Shown in pieces: positions 8,761 through 17,285 of a stretch of 64,000 nucleotides of DNA. The notes under the pieces are model-generated. The model made no database searches. It saw only the letters and a list, made by a program, of their open reading frames with translations, and had not been told where the DNA came from. The DNA is from Candidatus Phytoplasma mali (GTDB lineage Bacteria; Bacillota_I; Bacilli_A; Acholeplasmatales; Acholeplasmataceae), in contig NC_011047.1 in NCBI RefSeq assembly GCF_000026205.1, positions 496,001-560,000 of the forward strand, given 5' to 3'. The position numbers were made by a program, and so were the translations under genes. The stretch's first letter is position 1. Every line of letters starts with the position of its first letter.

Positions 8761-9735
8761 TTGAATAACCTTTTAAATTATGTTAACATCGAATTAAAAA
8801 TAAAAGGGTTAAAAATTGTGGAAAATCAAATTCGAAAAAAAATTATTGAAAGTTTTAAATTTCCTAAAGTGTTTTTGTTAAAAATGATTCAACAATATCA
8901 AGGAATAACATCTTTAAGAAAAATATTACGCATCTTAAATGTTAGTAAATCAACTTATTATTATTGGTTAAAAGTTTCTCAAGATCAAAAACGTAAATTA
9001 GCAAATCGAAATTTGATTGTGAAAAGAATTAAACGTTTATGTCAAGTTAACAAATTTTATTATGGTTTTCGTAAGATTACTATGTTATATAATCGTCAAT
9101 ATCAAGCTAATTTAAATATTACTACTGTTTATCGTATTATGAAACAAAATCACTGTTTATGTAAATTAAAACCAAAACGTTATCGTCATCAATATCAATC
9201 AAATTTTACAATTTCCGAAAATTTAATCCATCAAGACCAAAATACTTTTTATACTAATCAACCAATGCAAAAATTATTTACTGATATCACACAATTTAAA
9301 ATTATTGATAATCAATTTTTATATTTATCAACCATTATTGATGCTTATAATCGAAAAATAATTGCTTTTAAGATTTCTCAAAATCCAAATAAAATTTTAA
9401 TTTACGATACTTTTAACCAAATTATGCAAATTAAATCTAATTGTATTATTCATTTCGATCAAGGAACAATTTATCGTTCTTATAATTTCCAAAATTGGTT
9501 GATAAAACGAGGTTTTAAAATTAGTATGTCACGTAAAGCTAAACCTAACGATAACGCTTTAATGGAATCTTTTTTTGGTTTAATTAAAACGTTAATTTAT
9601 CACGAAATTCCTTATTTAGAAAATTTAACTTATGAAAAAGCTAAACAATTAATTTATAATTTCTTAATATTTTATAATAATAATTGGATTTTAACTAAAC
9701 TAAATTATCAAACTCCTAATAATTATCAAGAATAG
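8761..9735 (+). CDS. tra5: IS3-family (IS150-type) transposase
   Basis: DDE transposase. An N-terminal helix-turn-helix region (SLRKILRILNVSKSTYYYW) is followed by an rve integrase core: first Asp in LFTDITQFK, second in HFDQGTIYRS, and Glu in NALMESFFGLIK after SMSRKA. The proposed start is TTG at 8761, 16 bases after the polC stop, without a clear ribosome-binding site; ATG 8884 is an alternative but would cut the HTH region. It is a single frame, with no sign of an orfA/orfB frameshift. There is no room for a left IS end between polC and this gene, so it is part of a larger element, as tra5 is in PMUs. Its base composition matches polC. Confidence 0.85.
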   Translation: MNNLLNYVNIELKIKGLKIVENQIRKKIIESFKFPKVFLLKMIQQYQGITSLRKILRILNVSKSTYYYWLKVSQDQKRKLANRNLIVKRIKRLCQVNKFYYGFRKITMLYNRQYQANLNITTVYRIMKQNHCLCKLKPKRYRHQYQSNFTISENLIHQDQNTFYTNQPMQKLFTDITQFKIIDNQFLYLSTIIDAYNRKIIAFKISQNPNKILIYDTFNQIMQIKSNCIIHFDQGTIYRSYNFQNWLIKRGFKISMSRKAKPNDNALMESFFGLIKTLIYHEIPYLENLTYEKAKQLIYNFLIFYNNNWILTKLNYQTPNNYQE

Positions 9736-9920
9736 ACTTTTTTAAATCATCAAATAATTAAGGAATAACAATCTTAAAAATAAAATTTAGAAATTTTCAT
9801 TTTAATTGTGGTTAATTTTTGAATCTTATACCTAAAAAATACCTCAAATTTACCACTTTAAATTATTTTTGGTATCATTATACCTTTTAATTCAAAAAAG
9901 TAAATTTTCTTAATATATAT

Positions 9921-10036
9921 AAATTCATTCACTTTTTACGAATTAATTAAACAAAATTAAAAATTTTGGAACCTTTTCGTAAAAAAGGGGATCCTTATAA
10001 GTGTAGGGTATTTTTTTAAAATAAAAATATTTTTAA
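9921..10036. repeat. Direct repeat copy 1 with internal inverted repeat
   Basis: About 113 bp, nearly identical to 10074-10187. Each copy has arms CTTTTTACGAA and TTCGTAAAAAG about 30 bases apart, then GGGG, then GTGTAGGGTATTTTTTT. This is GC-richer than its surroundings. Candidate recombination or end sequence of the element next to the transposase gene. Confidence 0.6.
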
Positions 10037-10073
10037 AAAATATTTTTAAAAATATCATTATAATTGCTATTTA

Positions 10074-10187
10074 AAATTCATTCACTTTTTACGAACTAAT
10101 TAAACAAAATTAAAAATTTTTAAGAGTTTTCGTAAAAAGGGGGATATATATAAGTGTAGGGTATTTTTTTAAAATAAAAATATTTTA
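10074..10187. repeat. Direct repeat copy 2 with internal inverted repeat
   Basis: Second copy of the unit at 9921-10036. The arms CTTTTTACGAA/TTCGTAAAAAG and the GTGTAGGGTATTTTTTT tail are exactly conserved, while the loop and the bases after GGGG vary. That is the pattern expected if the stem and tail are what is recognised. Confidence 0.6.
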
Positions 10188-10265
10188 AAAAAAACAACGT
10201 TTTAAAAAATAAAAAAATAAAACAAAAAATCTAAGTAGTTATTTTATTTTTTTAAAAAGTCCAAA

Positions 10266-10789
10266 AAAATGCAACACTTCGATTTATTTATAAAGATCCT
10301 CATAAAGCCAAAACCTTAAATAATATTGATTTTGGTGAATCGTTACCAGATGTTCCTATTGAAGGTGATATGTATTATTGTTATAAATCAGATATATATG
10401 GTAAAGAATTACCTGGGGAAAAAAATTATTTTTTAAGAAAATTCTTTCAATTAACATTTTGGATTGCTTTAACTACATTTATAGTGTTTTTAATTCCGAA
10501 ATTTAAGCCCGCAATCAATCAAAATCCAATTTATAATCACATTTATTATATATCAATGTGGTTTTTAATTATTATAGGTATGTTAATGTCAATATATTTT
10601 TTTTGTGAAAGATATGCTTGTTTTTGGTGTTTTTATGTAAAATTATTTCAATTATTAGGGATTTTCCGTTTTTTAGAAAAAGATTTTAATAAAACTATTA
10701 ATTCCCATAATTATTTTCCAATTAGTAAATTTTATTATGAAAAATTAAAAGCGAAAACGCCAAAACCAAAATCAAACCCAAAAGATTAA
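10266..10789 (+). pseudogene. Truncated copy of the ~235-aa membrane protein
   Basis: Homologous to the C-terminal two thirds of the proteins at 15495-16205 and 21106-21810, beginning at the FIYKDP segment. Only ATGCAA of the original 5' end remains, at 10269, and it is out of frame, so about 70 codons including two N-terminal membrane segments are deleted. The longest ATG-initiated frame is 10370-10789 (139 aa), which keeps two membrane segments, the CFWCFYVKLF segment and the conserved LEKDFNKTINSHNYFPIS block. Probably non-functional. Confidence 0.75.
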
Positions 10790-11153
10790 TTAATAAAAAA
10801 TATTAAATGACTCTCAAACTGAGAGTCATTTTTTTTTAAACAACCTATTATCACTAATTTTTAAACTTTTAAAATTCTTTAATAAAATTTTACCTATGTA
10901 AATTCTAAGTATATTTTTTTTAAATTTTTTCAAAAATCAATTAATTTGACTTTTATTTTTTTTGGTTTAATAACAAATAAGAAATTAAATTTAAAAATTC
11001 TCGAAAGGGAAAATAACTTTCTAAAAAAATAATTCAGTTAGTTTTAATAAAAAATTTGACAAAATATTTTTTTAGTTATTATTCAATTAAATTTAATAAA
11101 CGATTTTTTATTTTATTTTTGTGTTTTTAGTGGTTCCATTTTCTGGTTCACTG
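10790..11153. repeat. ~370-bp direct repeat, copy A1
   Basis: Shared with 16206-16590 and 21811-22189, and partly with 19625-19790. It runs from just after the membrane-protein stop through the terminator to TTCTGGTTCACTG. Near its end is a promoter-like TTGACA at 11056 followed by AT-rich sequence. It is the likely homologous-recombination unit of this region. Confidence 0.75.
10805..10837 (+). terminator. Intrinsic terminator
   Basis: 11-bp stem AAATGACTCTC/GAGAGTCATTT and a T run, 15 bases after the truncated membrane-protein frame. The same hairpin follows the other two copies of this gene. Confidence 0.85.
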
Positions 11154-11394
11154 CAATTATATATTAATGTGTTTTTTAATTATTATGGGTATTTTAGTGT
11201 CAATATATTATTTTTGTGAATCTTTTGCTTGTTTTTGGCGTCACTATGTTAAATTTTTTAAATGGTTAGGTATTTTCTTATTTTTAGAAAAAGATTTTAA
11301 TAAAACTATTAATTCTCATAATTACTTTCCTATCAGTGTTTGTTATTATGAACAACAAAAAGAAATTGAAAAAAAGCAACAAAAAATAAAATAA
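11154..11394 (+). pseudogene. C-terminal fragment of the membrane-protein family
   Basis: The frame 11167-11394 (75 aa) matches the last third of the ~235-aa membrane proteins: one membrane segment, a Cys/Phe/Trp-rich segment, then LEKDFNKTINSHNYFPIS. It is attached directly to the end of direct repeat A1, so the rest of the gene was lost by recombination there. The tail after NYFPIS differs (Glu/Lys/Gln-rich), so this was a distinct family member. Confidence 0.65.
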
Positions 11395-11414
11395 TTGAAT
11401 CTTTAAAAATATTC

Positions 11415-11439
11415 AATACTGTTTAATAGCAGTATTTTT
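11415..11439 (+). terminator. Hairpin with T run
   Basis: Stem AATACTG/CAGTATT followed by TTTTTGG. The same hairpin and the ~200 bases after it recur at 14211, before the next secreted-protein gene. Confidence 0.6.
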
Positions 11440-11787
11440 GGTTTTCTTAGGTGCATAATCGCTTCACCAAAAATTTATTTTAAACATTTTTTTAATTAGT
11501 GTGTTATCATATACACAATATATATTTTACGAGTTTCAAATACATGATATTCAAAAGATATGAGTTGATATCAAAAACAATCCCAACCAAAAACCAATTG
11601 TATAAAAAATATATAATTAAATTATTAAAGGAAAAAAGTAACAAAAATCTTTTAGGATAATCAATTTTCATTCTAGTTATTTTTAATTTTTCGCAAAGAG
11701 ATGTTAATTTTTATAAATTATTATCTATTTTTAAAAAAATACAATATTTTAATTTTATTAAATAAAAAATAATTTTTAGGGGGTTTT
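11440..11787 (+). other. Upstream region of the secreted-protein gene (repeat B, copy 1)
   Basis: No complete gene. It shares blocks with 14237-14400: TTTTCTTAGGTGCA, TCACCAAAAAT, and TTAGGATAATCAATTTTCAT followed by TCTAGTTA. In frame, the last block resembles a decayed SVM signal peptide. AGGGGG lies five bases before the ATG at 11788. Confidence 0.5.
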
Positions 11788-12984
11788 ATGTCTTTTAATT
11801 TTTTTAAAAATCTTAAAATAAAAGTTTTATTTTTTATTTTTTTAATCTTTTCTTTTTTAAATATTTCTTTAATTCCTGTTTTTGCTTTAATTACTGATGG
11901 TGGAGGCGGGACTAATCAACTATCTTTTAATCCTAATGATTATGAAATAGATTATAGTCAAAGACATAATTCAAAATTTTGGCGACACGAAGATGGACAT
12001 GTTTTTGCTAGTAATGCAAGAATGTTTTATGATTTTCCAGGAATGAAAATGGTTCCTTGTAGAACTTATCAAGAGTATGCTAATAAACCTCAAATAGCCA
12101 GTAATGCTATTAACATCGGTTTGAATTTTTTTTCTCCAGCTAAATTGTTTAAAGTAATTAAAACAGGTTATCAAATAGCCAAAGAATACGGTGGTGATCA
12201 AATTTGTGATTTTAAAGATGATGGCGTTGCCATGATTAATGATATTGTTAGATATTATACTTTAAATGATCAAGGGAAAGCTTTTTTCTTTTTTGATCCT
12301 AGTCAATTGAATGAAATAAAACAAGTAGATATCACTTTTTGTGATTGTGATATGTCTCCTTCTTTCATTACTAGTGTTATTGATTTTGTCATTAATTTAA
12401 CAGATTTTTTAGAAACAGCTAATTTTGATGAATTGGTAGAAAAATTATTATTAAAAGGTGAATTTTCAGATGCAGAATTAGTAGAAATAGGCATAGCAAA
12501 AATGGATTTAACCCAAAAAAAAATCACCAAAGAAATCCAAACCAAAATTAAAAATTATATTAAGAAAAAAATAAACCAAAAAGTAGGCCATGCTATCGCC
12601 AAAACCGCTTTAAAAAAAGGAACTAAAAAAGTTGTTGGAAATACCTGGGGGAAAATTTTTTTTCCTGAGGTGTTTGAAGCAATTGATATGGCAGAAAAAA
12701 AATATGAGTCTTTTGCATCTAAAAAAGAAAATATTCTTTTTGATATAAAAAATAATAGTTATGAAAAAACATTAGGGTTTGTGCTTCGTTTTCCTTCCAA
12801 AAATGAATTAAAATTGTATGAATTAAAGAAAGATAGTAACAACAATAGTGTTTATAGATTAATTAAGAGAGTTAATTTTTCTGATTCTAGCCATATGCTT
12901 ATAAATTTAATTCAACTTAAACACGGTCTAGAAATGGAACCCCAAAAAAACTTAACCGTTTATTGTGGTAAATTAAAAAAATGA
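11788..12984 (+). CDS. Secreted protein, toxin-like architecture (398 aa)
   Basis: An AGGGGG ribosome-binding site precedes the ATG. Residues 1-35 form a signal peptide: Lys-containing N-region, Phe/Leu core, then VFALITDGGGG. The exported part has a Gly-rich start, scattered Cys (CDCD near 190), an acidic helical middle, then a strongly basic helix run at about 235-285 (KKIT...KKKINQK) leading into a Gly/Ala/Val stretch. The same layout occurs in the C-terminal part of the protein at 14507. The downstream membrane-protein gene overlaps by four bases (ATGA), so the two are translationally coupled. No enzymatic motif recognised. The secreted-plus-membrane arrangement suggests a toxin and partner or a secreted complex; this is inference. 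Confidence 0.7.
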   Translation: MSFNFFKNLKIKVLFFIFLIFSFLNISLIPVFALITDGGGGTNQLSFNPNDYEIDYSQRHNSKFWRHEDGHVFASNARMFYDFPGMKMVPCRTYQEYANKPQIASNAINIGLNFFSPAKLFKVIKTGYQIAKEYGGDQICDFKDDGVAMINDIVRYYTLNDQGKAFFFFDPSQLNEIKQVDITFCDCDMSPSFITSVIDFVINLTDFLETANFDELVEKLLLKGEFSDAELVEIGIAKMDLTQKKITKEIQTKIKNYIKKKINQKVGHAIAKTALKKGTKKVVGNTWGKIFFPEVFEAIDMAEKKYESFASKKENILFDIKNNSYEKTLGFVLRFPSKNELKLYELKKDSNNNSVYRLIKRVNFSDSSHMLINLIQLKHGLEMEPQKNLTVYCGKLKK

Positions 12985-13982
12985 ATTATTATTATTTAGG
13001 TATTAATTTTATTGTTGGTTGTCTTGCTTTATATATCATTACAAAAACTAAATATTTGGATTTTATGATCAATCCTTCAAGTAAGTTTTATAAACAAAAT
13101 TTCAAAACTTATATTAATAACCATCATGACGATCAAAGACAAAATAAATTTATTCAAAAAAACATTCATAAAATTAACCAATTAAAAGAAAATATTTTTC
13201 AAAAAACTAAATCAGACGCCGTTATATCTCATAAAAGTGTTTTTTATAGGTTATATAGTTTGATTGGTATTCTCATCTTATCAGCGATTATTACTATTTG
13301 TTTTTTAATTAATTTCAAATGTGAAATTACATCATTATTTTCATTTTGGTATTCAACATTAATCATTATAGTTTTATTATATTTCATACGTTTTTTATTT
13401 TATTGTTTTGTAGATGTATATGTTTTTGCTAGTCGGATTTGTTTTTTATTTTCGATTTTTTTGGCTGTTGTATGGGGAGTATATTTTGCGTGTTTTTATT
13501 TTGCAGAACATAAATTATTAACAACTACATTTGTATCATCGCCTTTATCAAACACTATTTTAAGGTATTTTTTAATATTATTTGTTTTATTACCATTTTT
13601 GATAAGTTTTATAGTGCTTTTTTTAATAAGCTATTTATATAGAGTTAATAAAATAAAAGTTAACTTGAGATTCCATGTTTGGCTCAAAAAATTATTTATC
13701 ATTAGTTTTTTTTGTGGTACATCTTTTTTGCCTTCTTTTTTAGGCAGTAATAAATTAATTGTTTTATTTTTAGGATTATTAGAGGCGTTATTTTTCTTGA
13801 TATTATATAGTTTAGTTTGGGTTAATACTTTAAATCAACTAGATCGTTTTATCGAACAAAAAATACCTAAAAAATGTGAATGGCTTTTAGTTTGGTTTTT
13901 ATTAGAAGCTTTTGTGACAATATTTTTATCAATTTTATATATTATTGTAAGTATTGTAAATTATTTTATTAAAAAAAAATAA
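12981..13982 (+). CDS. Multi-spanning membrane protein coupled to the secreted protein
   Basis: 333 aa. Its start overlaps the stop of the preceding gene by four bases. One membrane segment lies near residues 5-21, followed by a basic cytoplasmic loop (about 30-85) and then about seven strongly hydrophobic segments. I recognise no transporter or enzyme signature. Position and coupling suggest it works with the secreted protein, for example as an immunity, export or anchoring partner. A terminator follows at 14106. Confidence 0.7.
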   Translation: MNYYYLGINFIVGCLALYIITKTKYLDFMINPSSKFYKQNFKTYINNHHDDQRQNKFIQKNIHKINQLKENIFQKTKSDAVISHKSVFYRLYSLIGILILSAIITICFLINFKCEITSLFSFWYSTLIIIVLLYFIRFLFYCFVDVYVFASRICFLFSIFLAVVWGVYFACFYFAEHKLLTTTFVSSPLSNTILRYFLILFVLLPFLISFIVLFLISYLYRVNKIKVNLRFHVWLKKLFIISFFCGTSFLPSFLGSNKLIVLFLGLLEALFFLILYSLVWVNTLNQLDRFIEQKIPKKCEWLLVWFLLEAFVTIFLSILYIIVSIVNYFIKKK

Positions 13983-14105
13983 GATAAAATATTTATTTAT
14001 TTTTTTGACTTATTATACATAAAAAACTTATAATGAAAAAAAGCAGTATTTGAATAATGTTTTGAATTTCCATTAAAACCAAAACTTTTTATATTTTCAT
14101 TGATT

Positions 14106-14137
14106 AAAAGACTTATTGTTTATAAGTCTTTTTTTAT
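14106..14137 (+). terminator. Terminator of the 11.8-14.0 kb operon
   Basis: Perfect 11-bp stem AAAAGACTTAT/ATAAGTCTTTT, five-base loop, T7. Confidence 0.85.
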
Positions 14138-14210
14138 TAGAATTTATTTGTGTTAAGAAAAAAAGAAAACCAACTTCAACATTAAACAAACAAAAAACTT
14201 TAAAAACCTT

Positions 14211-14237
14211 AAATACTGTTGAATGGCAGTATTTTTT
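14211..14237 (+). terminator. Hairpin with T run, repeat B copy 2
   Basis: Stem AAATACTG/CAGTATTT then TTTT. Same as the hairpin at 11415 and part of the sequence duplicated upstream of both secreted-protein genes. Confidence 0.6.
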
Positions 14238-14506
14238 GTTTTCTTAGGTGCACAATCATTTCACCAAAAATTTTATTAAACATTTTTTTACTTGGTGTTA
14301 TAATATATATAATTAAATTATCAAAGGAAAGAAAGTAACAAAAAAATTTTAGGATAATCAATTTTCATTCTAGTTATTTTTTAAATATTTGTTTTATTTT
14401 ATTGATTACTATTTGTTTATTATTGGTTTTTGATAATCAAGTTTTTGGGTTGTGTTAGAATGAATTTTCCGAAAGAACTATTAGACAAACAGAAATTATT
14501 CACATC

Positions 14507-15466
14507 ATGTTAGAATCTGATGCTGATCAAAATACAGTTCTAAATTATATTAAAACCCGTATTAATCCTAATTTTAATGGTTCTGTCAGCAATATTTCAT
14601 CATATAATGCTACAAAAGAAGGGTCTATTCATTGGTCTATTAAGGATGAAGAAGACATTCTAGCCGTTTATTTTGATGGTGGTACTAGAAATAAAAGAGA
14701 TCGCAATTATGATTTTGTGGATTTAAGATGGTTAGGCAATGGTTCACCCCATATGTATTTTTTTTGGAAAATAAGAGAAGATGTGAATGTATTACAACAT
14801 CATGATATTTTAAAAGCAAGACATGCTAAAAAAGATAATCTTGCAGTAAAATTTGCTTCCGCTATAATAGATAAAGCGTCAGATAAAGTGCCAAGTGTTA
14901 AAAATATTAAAAACAAAAAAATAACTATTAAAAAAATTATGAAAAAGATTGCTCAAAAAGTATCTAAAAAAGCTGTTAAAAAGATATCTTTAGGTAATTT
15001 TGTAATTACTGGTGCTGTTGAGGTTGTAAGTGAAAAATTAGCAGATTTAGTAATTGATATTTTCGAAAAAAATAATCCTGCCGCTTTAGAAATGGTCAGT
15101 TCACATATTAGCAAATTGGAAGATTTTGCAATGAATGTGACCGATTTCGTGGACGATGTTCCAGTAGCTCGTGTTTTAGCCAGAGGATTTTTTGAATTTG
15201 GTGAAACTATAAATAAAGCAAAAAGTTATCCAGTTAACGTTTTTAAAGAGTTATTTAAAAATCTTTCGAATCAAAATAATTATAAAAAAGTAAACGACCC
15301 TTTAGATTTCGCCAATAACGTTGGTAAAAGTACCACAGTAGCTTTTGAAAGTGTTAACAAAGCAACCGTTAATACAGCTAAAGATATTTGTTACGGTGCT
15401 TATGACACTTTGACTAAACTTTTTCCAACTTGGAGAACACCTCTAAAAAATTTTTTAAAATTATAA
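14507..15466 (+). CDS. SAP05-like domain fused to helical tail; 5' end disrupted
   Basis: 319 aa from the first usable ATG. Residues about 20-90 align with the SAP05 homologue at 59176: W43, FDGGTR 56-61, GNG 77-79 and MYFFW 83-87, with GTR-GNG and GNG-MY spacings identical (18 and 6). Residues about 105-320 form a Lys-rich helical region with a Gly/Val/Ala stretch (LGNFVITGAVEVVSEKLADL) and an amphipathic end. In frame upstream lies a signal-peptide-like stretch (ICFILLITICLLLVFDNQVFG), but a TAG at 14456 separates it from this frame and no start codon is visible near 14336. The gene is therefore probably inactive as a secreted protein, although the 319-aa frame is intact. A near copy at 19972 is broken at other positions. 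A membrane-protein gene follows 28 bases later. Confidence 0.7.
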   Translation: MLESDADQNTVLNYIKTRINPNFNGSVSNISSYNATKEGSIHWSIKDEEDILAVYFDGGTRNKRDRNYDFVDLRWLGNGSPHMYFFWKIREDVNVLQHHDILKARHAKKDNLAVKFASAIIDKASDKVPSVKNIKNKKITIKKIMKKIAQKVSKKAVKKISLGNFVITGAVEVVSEKLADLVIDIFEKNNPAALEMVSSHISKLEDFAMNVTDFVDDVPVARVLARGFFEFGETINKAKSYPVNVFKELFKNLSNQNNYKKVNDPLDFANNVGKSTTVAFESVNKATVNTAKDICYGAYDTLTKLFPTWRTPLKNFLKL

Positions 15467-15494
15467 AAAAATATAAAGAAAAGGAGGTTATAAA

Positions 15495-16205
15495 ATGCAA
15501 CGTAAACAAATAATTAAAGATATCATCGCCTTTTTAATTTTAAGTTCTATGTTGTTTATTACTGCCTTAGAATTAAAAAGTAGTCATTTGGGTTTTATGG
15601 AACACCAAATAATATATTGGATTTTTAGTTTTATTTCATGCTTTATAGCATGGGGAATATTAAATTATATTTCTTTTAAAATAGTACGAGGAACAGGATT
15701 TATTTATAAAGATCCTAATAAAGCCAAAACCTTAAATAATGTTGATTTTGGTGAATCGTTACCAGATATTCCTAGTAAAGGTAATATGTGTAATTGTTAT
15801 AAATCGGATACATATGGTAAAGAATTACCTGAAGGAAAAAATTATTTTTTAAGAAAATTCTATCAATTAACATTTTGGATTGTTTTAACTACATTTATAG
15901 TGTTTTTAATTCCGAAATTTAATTCCTCAATCAATCAAAATCCAATTTATAATAAAATTAATTATATATCAATGTGGTTTTTAATTATTATAGGTATGTT
16001 AGCGTTAATATATTATTTTTGTGAAATATCTGCTTGTTTTTGGTGTTTCTATGTAAAATTATTTCAATTATTAGGAATTTTCCGTTTTTTAGAAAAAGAT
16101 TTTAATAAAACGATTAATTCCCATAATTATTTTCCAATTAGTAAATTTTATTATGAAAAATTAAAAGCAAAAACGCCAAAACCAAAATTAAACCCACAAG
16201 ATTAA
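15495..16205 (+). CDS. ~236-aa membrane protein, family member 1 (intact)
   Basis: A strong AAAGGAGG site lies before the ATG. Two membrane segments (about 9-26 and 37-57), a soluble stretch containing FIYKDP and NCYKSDTYGKEL, two more segments (about 123-172), a Cys/Phe/Trp-rich segment (CFWCFYVKLFQLLGIF), then the family's most conserved block LEKDFNKTINSHNYFPIS and a Lys/Pro tail. A near-identical copy is at 21106, a truncated one at 10266 and a fragment at 11154. In both full loci it directly follows the SAP05-domain gene. Function unknown; a membrane partner or immunity role is possible. Confidence 0.75.
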   Translation: MQRKQIIKDIIAFLILSSMLFITALELKSSHLGFMEHQIIYWIFSFISCFIAWGILNYISFKIVRGTGFIYKDPNKAKTLNNVDFGESLPDIPSKGNMCNCYKSDTYGKELPEGKNYFLRKFYQLTFWIVLTTFIVFLIPKFNSSINQNPIYNKINYISMWFLIIIGMLALIYYFCEISACFWCFYVKLFQLLGIFRFLEKDFNKTINSHNYFPISKFYYEKLKAKTPKPKLNPQD

Positions 16206-16590
16206 TTAATAAAAAAATATTTAAATGATTCTCGAAATGAGAGTCATTTTTTCGTTAAACAACCTATTATCATTAATTTTTAAACTTAAAAAATACTTTA
16301 ATAAAATTTTACCTATGTAAATTCTAAGTGTTTTAAAAATTATATTTTTTTTAAATTTTTTCAAAAATCCATTAATTTGATTTTTATTTTTTTTGGTTTA
16401 ATAACAAATAAGAAATTAAATTTAAAAATTCCAGAAAGGAAAAATAACTTTCTAAAAAAATAATTCAGTTAGTTTTAATAAAAAATTTGACAAAATATTT
16501 TTTTAGTTATTATTCAATTAAATTTAATAAACGATTTTTTATTTTATTTTTGTGTTTTTTAGTAGTTCCATTTTTCTAGGTCCGTTTCAC
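16206..16590. repeat. ~370-bp direct repeat, copy A2
   Basis: Same unit as 10790-11153, starting after the membrane-protein stop. It contains the terminator at 16223 and a promoter-like TTGACA at 16497. The end differs (TTCTAGGTCCG instead of TTCTGGTTCACTG). The SVM gene at 16915 follows. Confidence 0.75.
16223..16252 (+). terminator. Intrinsic terminator
   Basis: 11-bp stem with one G-U pair, AAATGATTCTC/GAGAGTCATTT, then a T run. Confidence 0.8.
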
Positions 16591-16914
16591 ATTTTAAAAT
16601 TTTCATAATAAATAAATTCAATATTTAATTATAAACTAACAGTTTCATCATTTTTCAAAACTTTAGAATTTTTAAAATCAAATGAAATAAATATTAATTT
16701 TATTTTGATAATTCTTATTAATTTTGGAAAATAGTATTTTTTATATATTTAAGTATTTGATTTGTTTTAAATTAATATTTATGTTAGAGTGAAATTAGAA
16801 ATATTAGAAAAAAATATTATTATATCATAAAATTAATTTAAACTTTTTTAAATTATTTTTTAAAATAATCATAAAAAAGGATAATAAAATTAAAGATTAA
16901 GGAATGAATTACTA

Positions 16915-17285
16915 ATGTTTAAATTTAAAAACCAATTTATAAAAATTAGTGTTTATTTATTTTATTAGGATTATTTTTTATTATTAACAATAATAATTAT
17001 GTAAAAGCAATGAGAAATAGTAAAAAAAATAATAATGATGATGAAATTTTAAATGATGAAATGTATTTATTTTGGCAAAATGAACAATATTTAATACAAC
17101 AACAAATGATCGAATATCATTTGGATAATACAAGAAAAATAAATCTTTCGGTCCAATATGATTATATTAGTCAAAAAATTAAAAATTATCAACAAAGAAA
17201 AGTTAATAATAAAACAACTAAAACAAAAAATAATGATCAACCAGAAAGCAGCAGTCAACATAAAAATTTATCAAAAAAAAAATAA
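16915..17285 (+). pseudogene. SVM-type secreted effector (SAP11-like candidate), frameshifted in the signal peptide
   Basis: ATG 16915 begins a textbook SVM signal peptide (MFKFKNQFIKISVYLF) that runs into TAG after 17 codons. Shifting frame by one base at the TTTT run near 16957 continues it as LLGLFFIINNNNYVKA and then the open frame 17010-17285 (91 codons). One T is missing from the run. The mature part is small, Asn/Asp-rich at the start, helical and Gln/Glu-rich (NEQYLIQQQMIEYHL), then basic (YDYISQKIKNYQQRK) with a Lys-rich end. Size and layout fit SAP11-family effectors, which act in the plant nucleus on TCP transcription factors; that family call is from memory and uncertain. The gene is either inactivated, phase-variable at the T run, or affected by a sequencing error. 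Confidence 0.65.

Larger units (their letters stand above)
9736..10265. other. Right flank of the replication element
   Basis: No gene seen. It holds the third copy of the element-specific motif (about 9834-9884) and two ~113-bp direct repeats (9921-10036 and 10074-10187), listed separately. Composition changes to the pattern of the next region at about 10.25 kb. Confidence 0.5.

Noticed and set aside
9921-10187. Classic IS3-family terminal inverted repeats around the transposase gene
   Set aside because: The two ~113-bp repeats are direct, both lie on the right side, and there is no room for a left end between polC and the transposase gene.
11971-12545. Minus-strand ORFs opposite the 398-aa secreted-protein gene
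   Set aside because: Shadows of a gene with a strong ribosome-binding site and signal peptide on the plus strand.
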